Shown one piece after another: positions 1 to 6,447 of a stretch of DNA of 6,447 nt. Position 1 is the first letter of the stretch; the number at the start of each line of letters is the position of its first letter. The DNA lies in assembly GCA_021204375.1 (NCBI GenBank), contig JAJPZL010000288.1, forward strand, positions 1 to 6,447, written 5' to 3'. The notes beneath the pieces are model-generated. The model was not told the DNA's origin. It made no database searches and saw only the letters and a list, made by a program, of their open reading frames with translations. The DNA is from Bacteroides sp. (GTDB taxonomy: Bacteria; Bacteroidota; Bacteroidia; Bacteroidales; Bacteroidaceae). Both the position numbers and the translations under genes were made by a program.

Positions 1-10
1 AGAAGATTAA
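1..10 (+). CDS. possible last codons of an upstream gene (rhamnulokinase by synteny)
   Basis: The first ten bases can be read as a final Glu-Asp followed by TAA at 8-10, which would leave a 43-base AT-rich gap before rhaA. In the Bacteroides thetaiotaomicron rhamnose operon the gene before the isomerase is the rhamnulokinase, and that step is the one missing from this window. Only two codons are visible, so neither the reading frame nor the identity can be tested here; this is an inference from gene order. A different frame stays open to a TAA at 37-39 and is an equally formal possibility. Confidence 0.22.
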
Positions 11-53
11 ACCCAAAACGATTTTTATTAACTTTTTAAATAACAGAAATATC

Positions 54-1307
54 ATGAAAGAAGAATTGATCAAAAAAGCTTATGAGGTAGCCGTTGAACG
101 TTACGCAGCCGTTGGAGTAAATGTAGAAAAAGCATTGGAAGATATGCAGAAGATCTCTATCTCCCTGCATTGCTGGCAGGCAGATGACGTAACCGGATTT
201 GAGAACCCTGACGGACAACTCTCCGGAGGTATCCAGGCAACCGGTAACCACCCGGGTAAAGCCCGCAACATGGAAGAACTGCGTGCCGATATCCTGAAAG
301 CTGCTTCTTATATACCCGGCTCACACCGCCTGAACCTGCATGCCATCTACGGAGATTTTGGCGGCCAATTCGTGGACCGTGACCAGATCGAACCCAAACA
401 TTTCGAAAGCTGGATGCAGTGGGCTAAAGAGAACGGTTTGAAACTTGATTTTAACTCCACCTCTTTCTCACATCCGAAAAGCGGTAGCCTGACACTGGCT
501 AACCCCGATAAAGAGATCCGTGACTTCTGGATCGAACACACCAAGAGAAGCCGTGCTATCGCTGAAGCGATGGGTAAATACCAGGGAAGCCTCTGTGTAA
601 TGAACCTCTGGGTACACGATGGCAGCAAGGACCAGACTGTGAACCGCCTCCTTTACCGTCAGCTTCTGAAAGACTCACTCGATGAGATCTTTGCAACCAA
701 ATATGATAACATGAAAGACTGTATTGAGGCAAAACTCTTCGGTATCGGTGCCGAAAGTTATACAGTAGGCTCGTATGACTTCTACTTAGGTTACGGAGCA
801 AAGAACAACAAGATCGTTACCCTGGATACAGGTCACTTCCACCTGACTGAAAGCATTGCAGACAAAATCTCTTCCTTGCTGCTCTTCACGCCGGAGATCA
901 TGCTTCATGTAAGCCGTCCGATCCGTTGGGATTCAGACCACGTAACCACCATGAACGACGATACACTGGATCTGGCTAAAGAGATCATCCGCTGCAAAGC
1001 ACTGGATCGTGTTAACATTGGTCTGGACTACTTCGATGCATCTATCAACCGTATCGGTGCCTATGTGGTAGGTACACGTGCCACTCAGAAATGTTTCCTC
1101 CAGGCTCTCCTGGAACCCATTGCTCAACTGAGAGAATACGAAGCAAACGACCAGCTCTTCGAACGCCTTGCCTTGTTGGAAGAAGCCAAGAACCTTCCCT
1201 GGAACGCCGTATGGGATATGTTCTGTCTGAAAAACAATGTATGCGTAGGCGAAGAGTATATCTACGATATCCAGAAGTACGAAGCAGAAGTTACTTCAAA
1301 ACGTTAA
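54..1307 (+). CDS. rhaA: L-rhamnose isomerase
   Basis: Converts L-rhamnose to L-rhamnulose in the cytoplasm, the first step of rhamnose catabolism. The 417 residues match the usual family length (about 419 in E. coli), and similarity runs from end to end. Recognisable family blocks include SLHCWQADDVTGFE (near 37-50), GGIQATGN..GKARN (58-72), RLNLHAIY (92-99), FGIGAESYTVGS (229-240), LDTGHFH (257-263), HVSRPIRWDSDHV (285-297) and NIGLDYFDASINRI (321-334). These contain the expected metal and substrate residues E234, D258, H285, D293, D295 and probably D325. The ATG at 54 is chosen because the N-terminus MKEELIKKAYEVAVERYAAVG aligns with the E. coli start. The frame is open to the left edge but has no other good start codon. 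There is no Shine-Dalgarno sequence; the leader is AT-rich, as in Bacteroidetes. It is the first complete gene of the operon. In B. thetaiotaomicron literature this enzyme is named RhaI. Confidence 0.98.
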   Translation: MKEELIKKAYEVAVERYAAVGVNVEKALEDMQKISISLHCWQADDVTGFENPDGQLSGGIQATGNHPGKARNMEELRADILKAASYIPGSHRLNLHAIYGDFGGQFVDRDQIEPKHFESWMQWAKENGLKLDFNSTSFSHPKSGSLTLANPDKEIRDFWIEHTKRSRAIAEAMGKYQGSLCVMNLWVHDGSKDQTVNRLLYRQLLKDSLDEIFATKYDNMKDCIEAKLFGIGAESYTVGSYDFYLGYGAKNNKIVTLDTGHFHLTESIADKISSLLLFTPEIMLHVSRPIRWDSDHVTTMNDDTLDLAKEIIRCKALDRVNIGLDYFDASINRIGAYVVGTRATQKCFLQALLEPIAQLREYEANDQLFERLALLEEAKNLPWNAVWDMFCLKNNVCVGEEYIYDIQKYEAEVTSKR

Positions 1308-1326
1308 ATTGATTGATAAGGATGGA

Positions 1327-1371
1327 ATACCGTTTCGGGAAGTAACGAGCTGTTACTTCCCGTTACGGTAT
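1327..1371 (+). other. long intergenic hairpin between rhaA and rhaT, not a classical terminator
   Basis: Two 20-base arms (1327-1346 and 1352-1371) pair at 18 of 20 positions around a 5-base GAGCT loop. The only mismatches are two adjacent T/T positions (1334-1335 against 1363-1364). The stem contains the strong block CGGGAAGTAAC / GTTACTTCCCG. The sequence after it (CTGCCGTTCTAATAG) has no T tract, and rhaT follows in the same direction, so it is unlikely to stop transcription fully. Likely roles, by inference, are protecting the 3' end of an rhaA mRNA after processing, attenuating expression of the downstream genes, or serving as a protein-binding palindrome. The structure is seen directly; the function is not. 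Confidence 0.7.
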
Positions 1372-1395
1372 CTGCCGTTCTAATAGTACAAATAC

Positions 1396-2427
1396 ATGAA
1401 TACGATTATAGGATTATTGATCATTGCTATCGGTAGCTTCGGACAGAGTAGTTCGTATGTACCGATCAACAAGGTAAAAGATTGGTCTTGGGAGTGCTTC
1501 TGGCTGATACAGGGTATCTTTGCCTGGCTGGCATTCCCGCTTCTGGGAGCTTCATTAGGTATTCCTGCCGGCAGTAACCTGTTTGAATTGTGGAGTGCCG
1601 GTGGTGCCGGAATGGCTATCTTCTATGGAGTATTGTGGGGAGTAGGAGGTCTTACCTTCGGACTCAGTATGCGTTACCTGGGGGTAGCCCTGGGACAAAG
1701 TATCTCCCTGGGAACCTGTGCCGCTTTCGGTACTCTCTTTCCGGCTCTCTTCGCCGGTACCGATCTGCTGCACGGAGCAGGATTGATCCTGCTGATCGGA
1801 GTATGCATCACCCTGGCAGGTATCGCCATTATCGGCTATGCCGGTAGTCTTCGTTCCAAAAACATGACCGAAGAAGAAAAAAGAGCAGCCGTAAAAGACT
1901 TTGCTCTGACCAAAGGGTTACTGGTAGCTTTCCTGGCAGGGGTTATGAGTGCCTGTTTTGCTTTAGGGCTGGATGCCGGAACACCGATCAAAATAGCCGG
2001 TATTCTGGGAGGAGTAGATACCCTCTACGCAGGATTACCTGTGATCTTCCTGGTAACCTTCGGAGGATTCCTTACCAACGCTGCCTATTGTATCCAGCAG
2101 AATATAAAAAACAATACGGGAGGCCAATACTTCTCTGTCAATAAGGGAACTCTGATAAATAATATCTTATTTTGTGCCCTGGCCGGTGTACTCTGGTATT
2201 CACAGTTCTTCGGACTGGAAATGGGTAAAAGCTTCCTCATTGAGAGCCCGCTGCTCCTGGCCTTTTCCTGGAGTATCCTGATGTCACTCAACGTTACCTT
2301 CTCCAATGTATGGGGTATCATACTGAAAGAGTGGAAAGGAGTAAGCAACCAAACTATTACCGTACTGGTAGTAGGACTACTCGTACTGATCTCGTCAATC
2401 ATTGTAGTAGCTATTGCACAAGCGTAA
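1396..2427 (+). CDS. rhaT: L-rhamnose/H+ symporter
   Basis: Inner-membrane transporter that brings in L-rhamnose with protons (RhaT family of the drug/metabolite transporter superfamily). The 343 residues compare with 344 in E. coli RhaT. About ten hydrophobic helices are visible, roughly at 3-22, 34-54, 70-90, 95-120, 127-149, 173-193, 207-230, 252-273, 284-309 and 319-341, with a charged cytoplasmic loop at about 152-170. Family signatures shared with E. coli RhaT are KVKDWSWECFW (26-36), WGVGGLTFGLSMRYLG (81-96), GVLWYSQFF (264-272) and ILKEWKG (309-315). The start at 1396 is the first ATG of the frame and puts the first helix at the N-terminus, as in relatives. It follows rhaA after 88 bases that include a hairpin, and precedes rhaD by 26 bases. 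Named RhaP in B. thetaiotaomicron work. Confidence 0.95.
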   Translation: MNTIIGLLIIAIGSFGQSSSYVPINKVKDWSWECFWLIQGIFAWLAFPLLGASLGIPAGSNLFELWSAGGAGMAIFYGVLWGVGGLTFGLSMRYLGVALGQSISLGTCAAFGTLFPALFAGTDLLHGAGLILLIGVCITLAGIAIIGYAGSLRSKNMTEEEKRAAVKDFALTKGLLVAFLAGVMSACFALGLDAGTPIKIAGILGGVDTLYAGLPVIFLVTFGGFLTNAAYCIQQNIKNNTGGQYFSVNKGTLINNILFCALAGVLWYSQFFGLEMGKSFLIESPLLLAFSWSILMSLNVTFSNVWGIILKEWKGVSNQTITVLVVGLLVLISSIIVVAIAQA

Positions 2428-2453
2428 ATCTTGCATAAATATATTCTTAAATT

Positions 2454-3269
2454 ATGAGTTCAATTTTAGAAAGTAACAAAGCACTTGCCGTACAGGTATG
2501 GCAGATCGCGGAAGTAGCCGGTTATCTGTGGGAACGCGGATGGGCCGAACGCAACGGAGGTAATATCTCCGTGAATGTTTCAGAATTCATGGACGAACTG
2601 GATAAGAACCGTCCCGCCCTGCGCACTGTAGCACTTCTCGCTACGTTTAAAGCCCTGGCAGGTCACTATTTCTTTGTAACCGGTACAGGACGCCGTATGC
2701 GTTACGTAGCTAAGAGTCCGATGGAGAACGGATCGATCATCCGTCTGAATGACGCGGGAGATGCTTACGATATCATTGCCGATAATGATATCGCTCCTAC
2801 TTCGGAGCTTCCCTCTCACCTCTCTATGCATAACTACATGCGTTCCGTAAGAGGATGTGATACCAAAGTAGTATGCCATACCCACCCGACCGATCTAATC
2901 GCACTTACACACGTTAAAAAGTTCCTTCAGCCGGGTGTACTGGGCCGTATGCTATGGTCTATGATCCCCGAGACCCGCATCATCGTTCCGCGCGGTGTAG
3001 GGATCATTCCTTACGAAATACCCGGAACTATGGACCTGGCTACCGCTACCATCAAAGAGCTGGCTAAGCACGATGTGGTAATGTGGGAAAAACATGGCTG
3101 TCTGGCTGTGGGAGAAGATATTATCGAAACATTCGATATGATTGACACCCTTTCCAAATCATCACAGATCTATTTCTATGCCAAACAGGCCGGTGAAGAG
3201 CCGGAAGGAATGACCAACGAACAATTAGATGGGTTAGTACCGGTATTCGGACTCCCAGAAGTTGACTAA
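2454..3269 (+). CDS. rhaD: rhamnulose-1-phosphate aldolase
   Basis: Class II, zinc-dependent cytoplasmic aldolase that splits L-rhamnulose 1-phosphate into dihydroxyacetone phosphate and L-lactaldehyde. The 271 residues match the E. coli length (274). Visible features are the phosphate-binding ERNGGNISV (32-40), FFVTGTGRRMR (73-83), the catalytic glutamate in TSELPSHL (E118), the zinc ligands in CHTHPT (H142, H144), and the third zinc histidine in EKHGCLAVGED (H214). This arrangement fits RhaD (E117, H141, H143 and H212 in E. coli) better than the shorter FucA or AraD members of the same family, which are about 215-230 residues. The ATG at 2454 lies in an AT-rich leader without a Shine-Dalgarno sequence. 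Spacing of 26 and 33 bases to its neighbours supports co-transcription. B. thetaiotaomicron papers call this gene RhaA, which invites confusion with the isomerase. Confidence 0.96.
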   Translation: MSSILESNKALAVQVWQIAEVAGYLWERGWAERNGGNISVNVSEFMDELDKNRPALRTVALLATFKALAGHYFFVTGTGRRMRYVAKSPMENGSIIRLNDAGDAYDIIADNDIAPTSELPSHLSMHNYMRSVRGCDTKVVCHTHPTDLIALTHVKKFLQPGVLGRMLWSMIPETRIIVPRGVGIIPYEIPGTMDLATATIKELAKHDVVMWEKHGCLAVGEDIIETFDMIDTLSKSSQIYFYAKQAGEEPEGMTNEQLDGLVPVFGLPEVD

Positions 3270-3302
3270 AATGATTGAGCAAGTTTTTTAAAGTAAATAA
3301 GA

Positions 3303-4457
3303 ATGTACAGGATTATTTTGAATGAAACCTCTTACTTCGGTGCCGGCTGCCGCAGCGTCATTGCTGAGGAAGCCCGGCGTCGTGGTTTTAAAAAAGCCTT
3401 TTTTGTAACAGACAAAGATCTCATCAAATTCGGTATCGCCGGCCAGGTAACGAAAGTATTCGAAGAGAATAACATTCCGTACGAACTCTTCAGCGATGTA
3501 AAAGCAAACCCCACCATTGCTAATGTAACAAGTGGAGTAACCGCTTACAAAGCATCCGGTGCCGACTTTATCGTAGTATTGGGAGGAGGTTCTACCATCG
3601 ATACGGCCAAAGGAGTAGGTATTGTAGTGAACAACCCCGATTTTGCCGATGTAAGATCCCTGGAAGGTACGGCAGAGACCCAACACAAAGCCGTTCCCAC
3701 GTTTGCACTCCCTACCACAGCGGGTACTGCCGCCGAGGTAACCATCAACTATGTGATCATTGACGAAGAGGCTAAAAAGAAGATGGTGTGTATAGACCCG
3801 AACGATATTCCGGCAGTAGCCATTATCGATCCGGAACTGATGTACAGCATGCCGAAAGGCTTAACAGCTGCTACCGGTATGGATGCACTGACCCACGCCA
3901 TTGAAAGCTACATTACCCCGGGAGCCTGGGCTATGAGTGATATGTTTGAACTCAAAGCGATCCAAATGATCGCCGCGAACCTGAAAGCCGCGGTAGATAA
4001 CAGACAGGATACTGCTGCCCGTGAGGCCATGGCACAGGCACAATATATTGCCGGAATGGGCTTCTCCAACGTAGGTCTGGGTATTGTACACTCCATGGCT
4101 CACCCTCTGGGAGCTTTTTACGATACTCCGCACGGAGTAGCCAATGCGCTTTTATTATCCTATGTTATGGAATATAATGCGGATTCCCACGCTGCTCCCA
4201 AATACAAGGATATAGCCAAAGCCATGGGCGTAGATATAGCCGGAATGAGCACGGAAGAGGGAGTACAGGCCGCTATTGAAGCAGTAAAAGCTCTCTCTAT
4301 CAGTATCGGTATTCCACAAAAGTTGCATGAGATCGGTGTAAAAGAAGAAGATATTCCTGAACTGGCTATAGCAGCCTTTAACGATGTATGTACCGGTGGC
4401 AATCCCCGTTCTACCTCCATCAGTGATATCGAAGCGCTTTATAAAAAAGCCTATTGA
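3303..4457 (+). CDS. fucO: lactaldehyde reductase / 1,2-propanediol oxidoreductase
   Basis: Iron-dependent group III alcohol dehydrogenase that reduces L-lactaldehyde to L-1,2-propanediol with NADH, disposing of the aldolase product under anaerobic conditions. The 384 residues match E. coli FucO (about 382) along the whole length. The N-terminal nucleotide-binding domain shows VTDKDL (35-40, with D37 at the position that favours NAD over NADP), GGGSTIDTAKG (94-104) and TTAGTAAEVT (138-147). The C-terminal helical domain supplies the iron ligands D194 and H198 (TGMDALTHAIE), H263 (IVHSMAHPLG) and H277 (TPHGVAN). The segment NNPDFADVRSLEG and the C-terminal CTGGNPR are typical of FucO rather than of general iron alcohol dehydrogenases. 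The start at 3303 aligns with FucO and follows an AT-rich leader. It is the last gene of the operon, with a terminator seven bases after its stop. Called rhaO in the Bacteroides rhamnose operon. Confidence 0.95.
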   Translation: MYRIILNETSYFGAGCRSVIAEEARRRGFKKAFFVTDKDLIKFGIAGQVTKVFEENNIPYELFSDVKANPTIANVTSGVTAYKASGADFIVVLGGGSTIDTAKGVGIVVNNPDFADVRSLEGTAETQHKAVPTFALPTTAGTAAEVTINYVIIDEEAKKKMVCIDPNDIPAVAIIDPELMYSMPKGLTAATGMDALTHAIESYITPGAWAMSDMFELKAIQMIAANLKAAVDNRQDTAAREAMAQAQYIAGMGFSNVGLGIVHSMAHPLGAFYDTPHGVANALLLSYVMEYNADSHAAPKYKDIAKAMGVDIAGMSTEEGVQAAIEAVKALSISIGIPQKLHEIGVKEEDIPELAIAAFNDVCTGGNPRSTSISDIEALYKKAY

Positions 4458-4463
4458 GCTATA

Positions 4464-4508
4464 CCGCCGGAACACTTTTTCAGAAAAGTGACCGGCGGCT
4501 TTTTATTT
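4464..4508 (+). terminator. intrinsic terminator of the rhamnose operon
   Basis: A GC-rich hairpin begins seven bases after the fucO stop. CCGCCGG (4464-4470) pairs with CCGGCGG (4492-4498) and CACTTTT (4473-4479) pairs with AAAAGTG (4484-4490), with a small AA/A internal loop and a four-base TCAG loop. It is followed at once by the T-rich tail CTTTTTATTT (4499-4508). This is a textbook Rho-independent terminator and separates the rhamnose genes from the lyase gene that follows. Confidence 0.93.
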
Positions 4509-4557
4509 CCCTTTCTGATAAAAGTCTGATCAAACCTCTTTTTAACCTGCCATTCTC

Positions 4558-4590
4558 TTTCCGGACAGAGAGAGAAAAAGGATACGTTGT
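4558..4590 (+). promoter_or_regulatory. weak candidate Bacteroides-type promoter for the lyase gene
   Basis: The terminator means the lyase gene needs its own promoter between 4509 and 4645. The best partial match to the Bacteroides consensus (TTTG at -33, TAnnTTTG at -7) that I can find is TTTC at 4558-4561, then 21 bases, then TACGTTGT at 4583-4590. Two of the six fixed -7 bases and one of the four -33 bases disagree, so this is a guess. The rest of the gap shows no clear operator, riboswitch or small gene. Confidence 0.2.
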
Positions 4591-5066
4591 ACCCGGCTTA
4601 CAGGTACTTAACCCTTTCTACTAACAGACTAAAAACAGACATATCATGAAAAGACTTACTTTCATTTTCCTCCTCTTATTGACAGGAACTTTTTTCTATG
4701 CACAGGATGCACGGGAAGCTTACTATTACTATGAAGTACTCGAACTCCGCCACGAGCCTAAGCCCGAAACAGAAGGATTTGTCACCGAAAGAATTACCGA
4801 ATACTTAAACCGTGGGCTCTATGCTACCCGCACGCAGGATGGGAACGGAATTTTCCTGAGCTGGCGGTTACTACAAAGCGACGATCCTCAGACCGGTTTC
4901 CATATATACCGGGAAGTGAACGGAAAAGCCCGCCGGTTAAACAGATCCCTGATCACTGCTACCTGCGACTTTATCGACCCACAACCGGCAGAAGGCACTG
5001 CTTACTATTGGATAGTATCCATCGTCAAAGGAAAAGCCCAGCCTGCTTCCGACAAGATAGAGGTAG

Positions 5067-5073
5067 TTTTTTT
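5067..5073 (+). other. T7 run where the lyase reading frame breaks
   Basis: Upstream of this run the lyase is read in the frame of 4646 (…SDKIEVV). Downstream the family sequence continues in the frame one base earlier (FFADTDKDYTAIKLKNDERAG). Eight Ts instead of seven would join them exactly, so this is most simply a one-base deletion by slippage. The bases T TTT TTG at 5068-5074, in the incoming frame, also have the X XXY YYZ form of a -1 slippery heptamer, and a -1 slip there would likewise restore the correct frame. Confidence 0.85.
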
Positions 5074-5490
5074 GCAGATACCGACAAAGACTATACAGCT
5101 ATTAAACTGAAAAATGACGAAAGAGCCGGCAAAGTAGCCCTGGCCGACCTGAACGGAGACGAAACCTACGATTACATTATACGGACTCCCTCTATGAATG
5201 TCGATCCCGGAAGCCGGGAAGGCGATAAGACCGGTACCACTTACAAGATTTCCGCTTACCTGAGTGACGGTACCTGGTTATGGACCTACGATATGGGGCC
5301 CGGTATAGAACCCGGCGTATGGTATTCTCCCTTTATTGCCTATGACTTTGACGGAGACGGTAAAGCAGAAGTTGCCCTCAAAGCAGCCGGAGACGACTAT
5401 ATAAAAGATGAGAACCATCACGTATACGGCGGAAGCGAATATCTGCTAATCCTGAACGGTATGACAGGAGAAGTCATAGACCGGGTAGAC

Positions 5491-5493
5491 TAG
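5491..5493 (+). other. in-frame TAG inside the lyase gene
   Basis: In the repaired frame GEVIDRVD is followed by TAG and then PERNDRYGNLVRQNRNQIGIAYLDG, which is clearly continued PL11 sequence (the related YesW has SYGNRVDRFLAGIAYLDG here). The ancestral codon was most simply TGG (Trp), changed by one G-to-A substitution; CAG (Gln) is the other single-step option. No new start codon with a convincing leader follows, so the propeller core would not be made without suppression. Confidence 0.85.
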
Positions 5494-6447
5494 CCCGAAC
5501 GGAACGACCGCTACGGCAACCTGGTGCGCCAAAACCGGAACCAGATCGGTATAGCTTACTTAGATGGAAAAACACCCTGTATTCTGGCTACCCGGGGTAC
5601 TTATAAACTGATGGTAGTAGACGCCTGGCAACTGAATAACGGCAAACTGGAAAAACTATGGCGTTGGGACGGCGACGAAGAGAACCCGGTGATCCGCAGC
5701 ATGGGGGCTCACAGCATGGTAACCGGCGATGTAACCGGGGACGGCAGGGACGAGATCCTTTTAGGTTCTGCCATGCTCAAAAGCAACGGTACCGCCCTGT
5801 GGTCTTCCGGACTGGGACACAGCGATAAAGCTTACCTCTGCAAACTAAAACCCGATTCGGAAGGGTTACAGGTATTTATGGTCAGTGAACCCACCAAAAC
5901 CGACGGGCGCGGTGTATCGGTAGTAGATGCAAAAACAGGAAAACTTATCTGGGGGATCGGCCAGACTACCTATCATGTAGGAAACGGTATGGTGGCCGAC
6001 TTTGATCCCACCCATCCGGGACTGGAATGTTTTGCCAGCGAAGATCCCAAAGGAGGAAGACGGGACAAGTATCTGCTAACAGCCGACGGAAAGAAACTCA
6101 ATACAACCAACGAAGAGGTACCGGGTTGCCGCAACTGGGTATGGTGGGATGCCGATCTACTACGGGAAACCTTTAAAGGAGATGATAACCGCTGGGGTGC
6201 CGGCTCTTCCTCCGGAGGTCGTTCCCAAAGCATATGGAAATGGCAGGGAGAGACACTGACCGGCAGCATAGAAGGAGATATTATTATGATAGCCGATATG
6301 GATGGAGACTGGCGGGAAGAGGTTATTACCGCACTATCGGGCGAGCTTCGTATCTATCGTACTAATATTCCGGCGAAAGACAGGCGGGTTACCTTGATGC
6401 AGGATGCACTCTATAGAAGCTATATTCTGCATCGCAGTATGGGATAT

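Larger units (their letters stand above)
4646..6447 (+). pseudogene. secreted rhamnogalacturonan lyase (PL11), broken by a frameshift and an amber stop, 3' end beyond window
   Basis: Family PL11 enzymes cleave the alternating rhamnose-galacturonic acid backbone of pectin (rhamnogalacturonan I) by beta-elimination outside the cytoplasm. MKRLTFIFLLLLTGTFFYAQ is a signal peptide, probably cut near A19/Q20, with no lipobox cysteine. RGLYATRTQDGNGIFLSWRL (from about residue 56) begins the N-terminal beta-sandwich-like part typical of YesW/YesX relatives. A beta-propeller follows, with Asp-rich calcium loops: DLNGDETYDYIIR (168), DFDGDGKAEVALK (234), DVTGDGRDEILLG (362), DFDPTHPGLE (452) and DMDGDWREEV (551), numbered after repairing the frame. 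Reading from 4646 stops at 5108-5110. Adding one T to the T7 run at 5067-5073 restores the family sequence (VVFFADTDKDYTAIKL), which then hits TAG at 5491-5493 and otherwise stays open to 6447. About 600 codons are visible, ending in LYRSYILHRSMGY, probably a few tens of residues before the true end. It has its own leader after a terminator. Alternatives are sequencing errors in an intact gene or recoding. Confidence 0.88.

Noticed and set aside
25..40. TAACTTTT at 29-36 before rhaA as an internal Bacteroides promoter (-7 element)
   Set aside because: The -33 region would fall in the first ten bases or outside the window and shows no TTTG. In this AT-rich leader a partial match is expected by chance.
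3270..3302. T6 run between rhaD and fucO as a terminator
   Set aside because: No inverted repeat precedes it, and the next gene follows in the same direction within 33 bases. It fits an AT-rich translation leader.
3288..3686. Long antisense open frames opposite fucO and the other rha genes (for example 3288-3686, 4155-4475, 2085-2402, 347-628 on the minus strand)
   Set aside because: They lie wholly or mostly inside well-supported genes, show no recognisable domains and have low-complexity, composition-driven sequences. They are shadow frames.
5008..5493. Open frame beginning at ATG 5008 as an independent 161-residue gene
   Set aside because: Its first 20 or so residues are an out-of-frame reading of the lyase, and from about 5068 it is PL11 propeller sequence. 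It is the middle part of the broken lyase gene, not a separate protein.

Overview
The window looks like chromosomal DNA from a gut Bacteroidales bacterium (Bacteroides or Parabacteroides type). The protein families, the absence of GGAGG-type ribosome binding sites, and the AT-rich leaders directly before each start all point that way. The genus is an inference from gene content and style; there is no rRNA or other marker in the window.

Positions 54-4457 hold four tightly spaced, same-strand genes for L-rhamnose use: L-rhamnose isomerase (rhaA), an L-rhamnose/H+ symporter (rhaT), rhamnulose-1-phosphate aldolase (rhaD) and an iron-type lactaldehyde reductase (fucO, called rhaO in Bacteroides). 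L-rhamnose enters through RhaT, is isomerised to L-rhamnulose, is phosphorylated by a kinase not present in the window (rhaK is expected just upstream; only a possible final few bases are seen), and is cleaved to DHAP and L-lactaldehyde. FucO reduces the L-lactaldehyde to 1,2-propanediol. Gaps are 88, 26 and 33 bases. The 88-base gap after rhaA carries a long hairpin without a T tract. A strong intrinsic terminator closes the operon right after fucO. This order matches the Bacteroides thetaiotaomicron rhaKIPAO operon (kinase, isomerase, permease, aldolase, oxidoreductase).

Positions 4646-6447 hold a separate transcription unit: a secreted family PL11 rhamnogalacturonan lyase with a signal peptide, an N-terminal beta-sandwich-like part and a beta-propeller with repeated Asp-rich calcium-binding loops. 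As given, it is broken twice: a one-base loss in a T7 run near codon 142 and an in-frame TAG near codon 283. It runs off the right edge a little short of its expected C-terminus. Biologically the pairing makes sense, because the lyase opens the rhamnose-rich pectin backbone that ultimately supplies rhamnose to the operon.

I see no tRNA, rRNA, CRISPR, insertion sequence or undescribed system. The points worth a second look are the two lesions in the lyase gene, with the T7 run forming a possible slippery site, and the unexplained hairpin between rhaA and rhaT.
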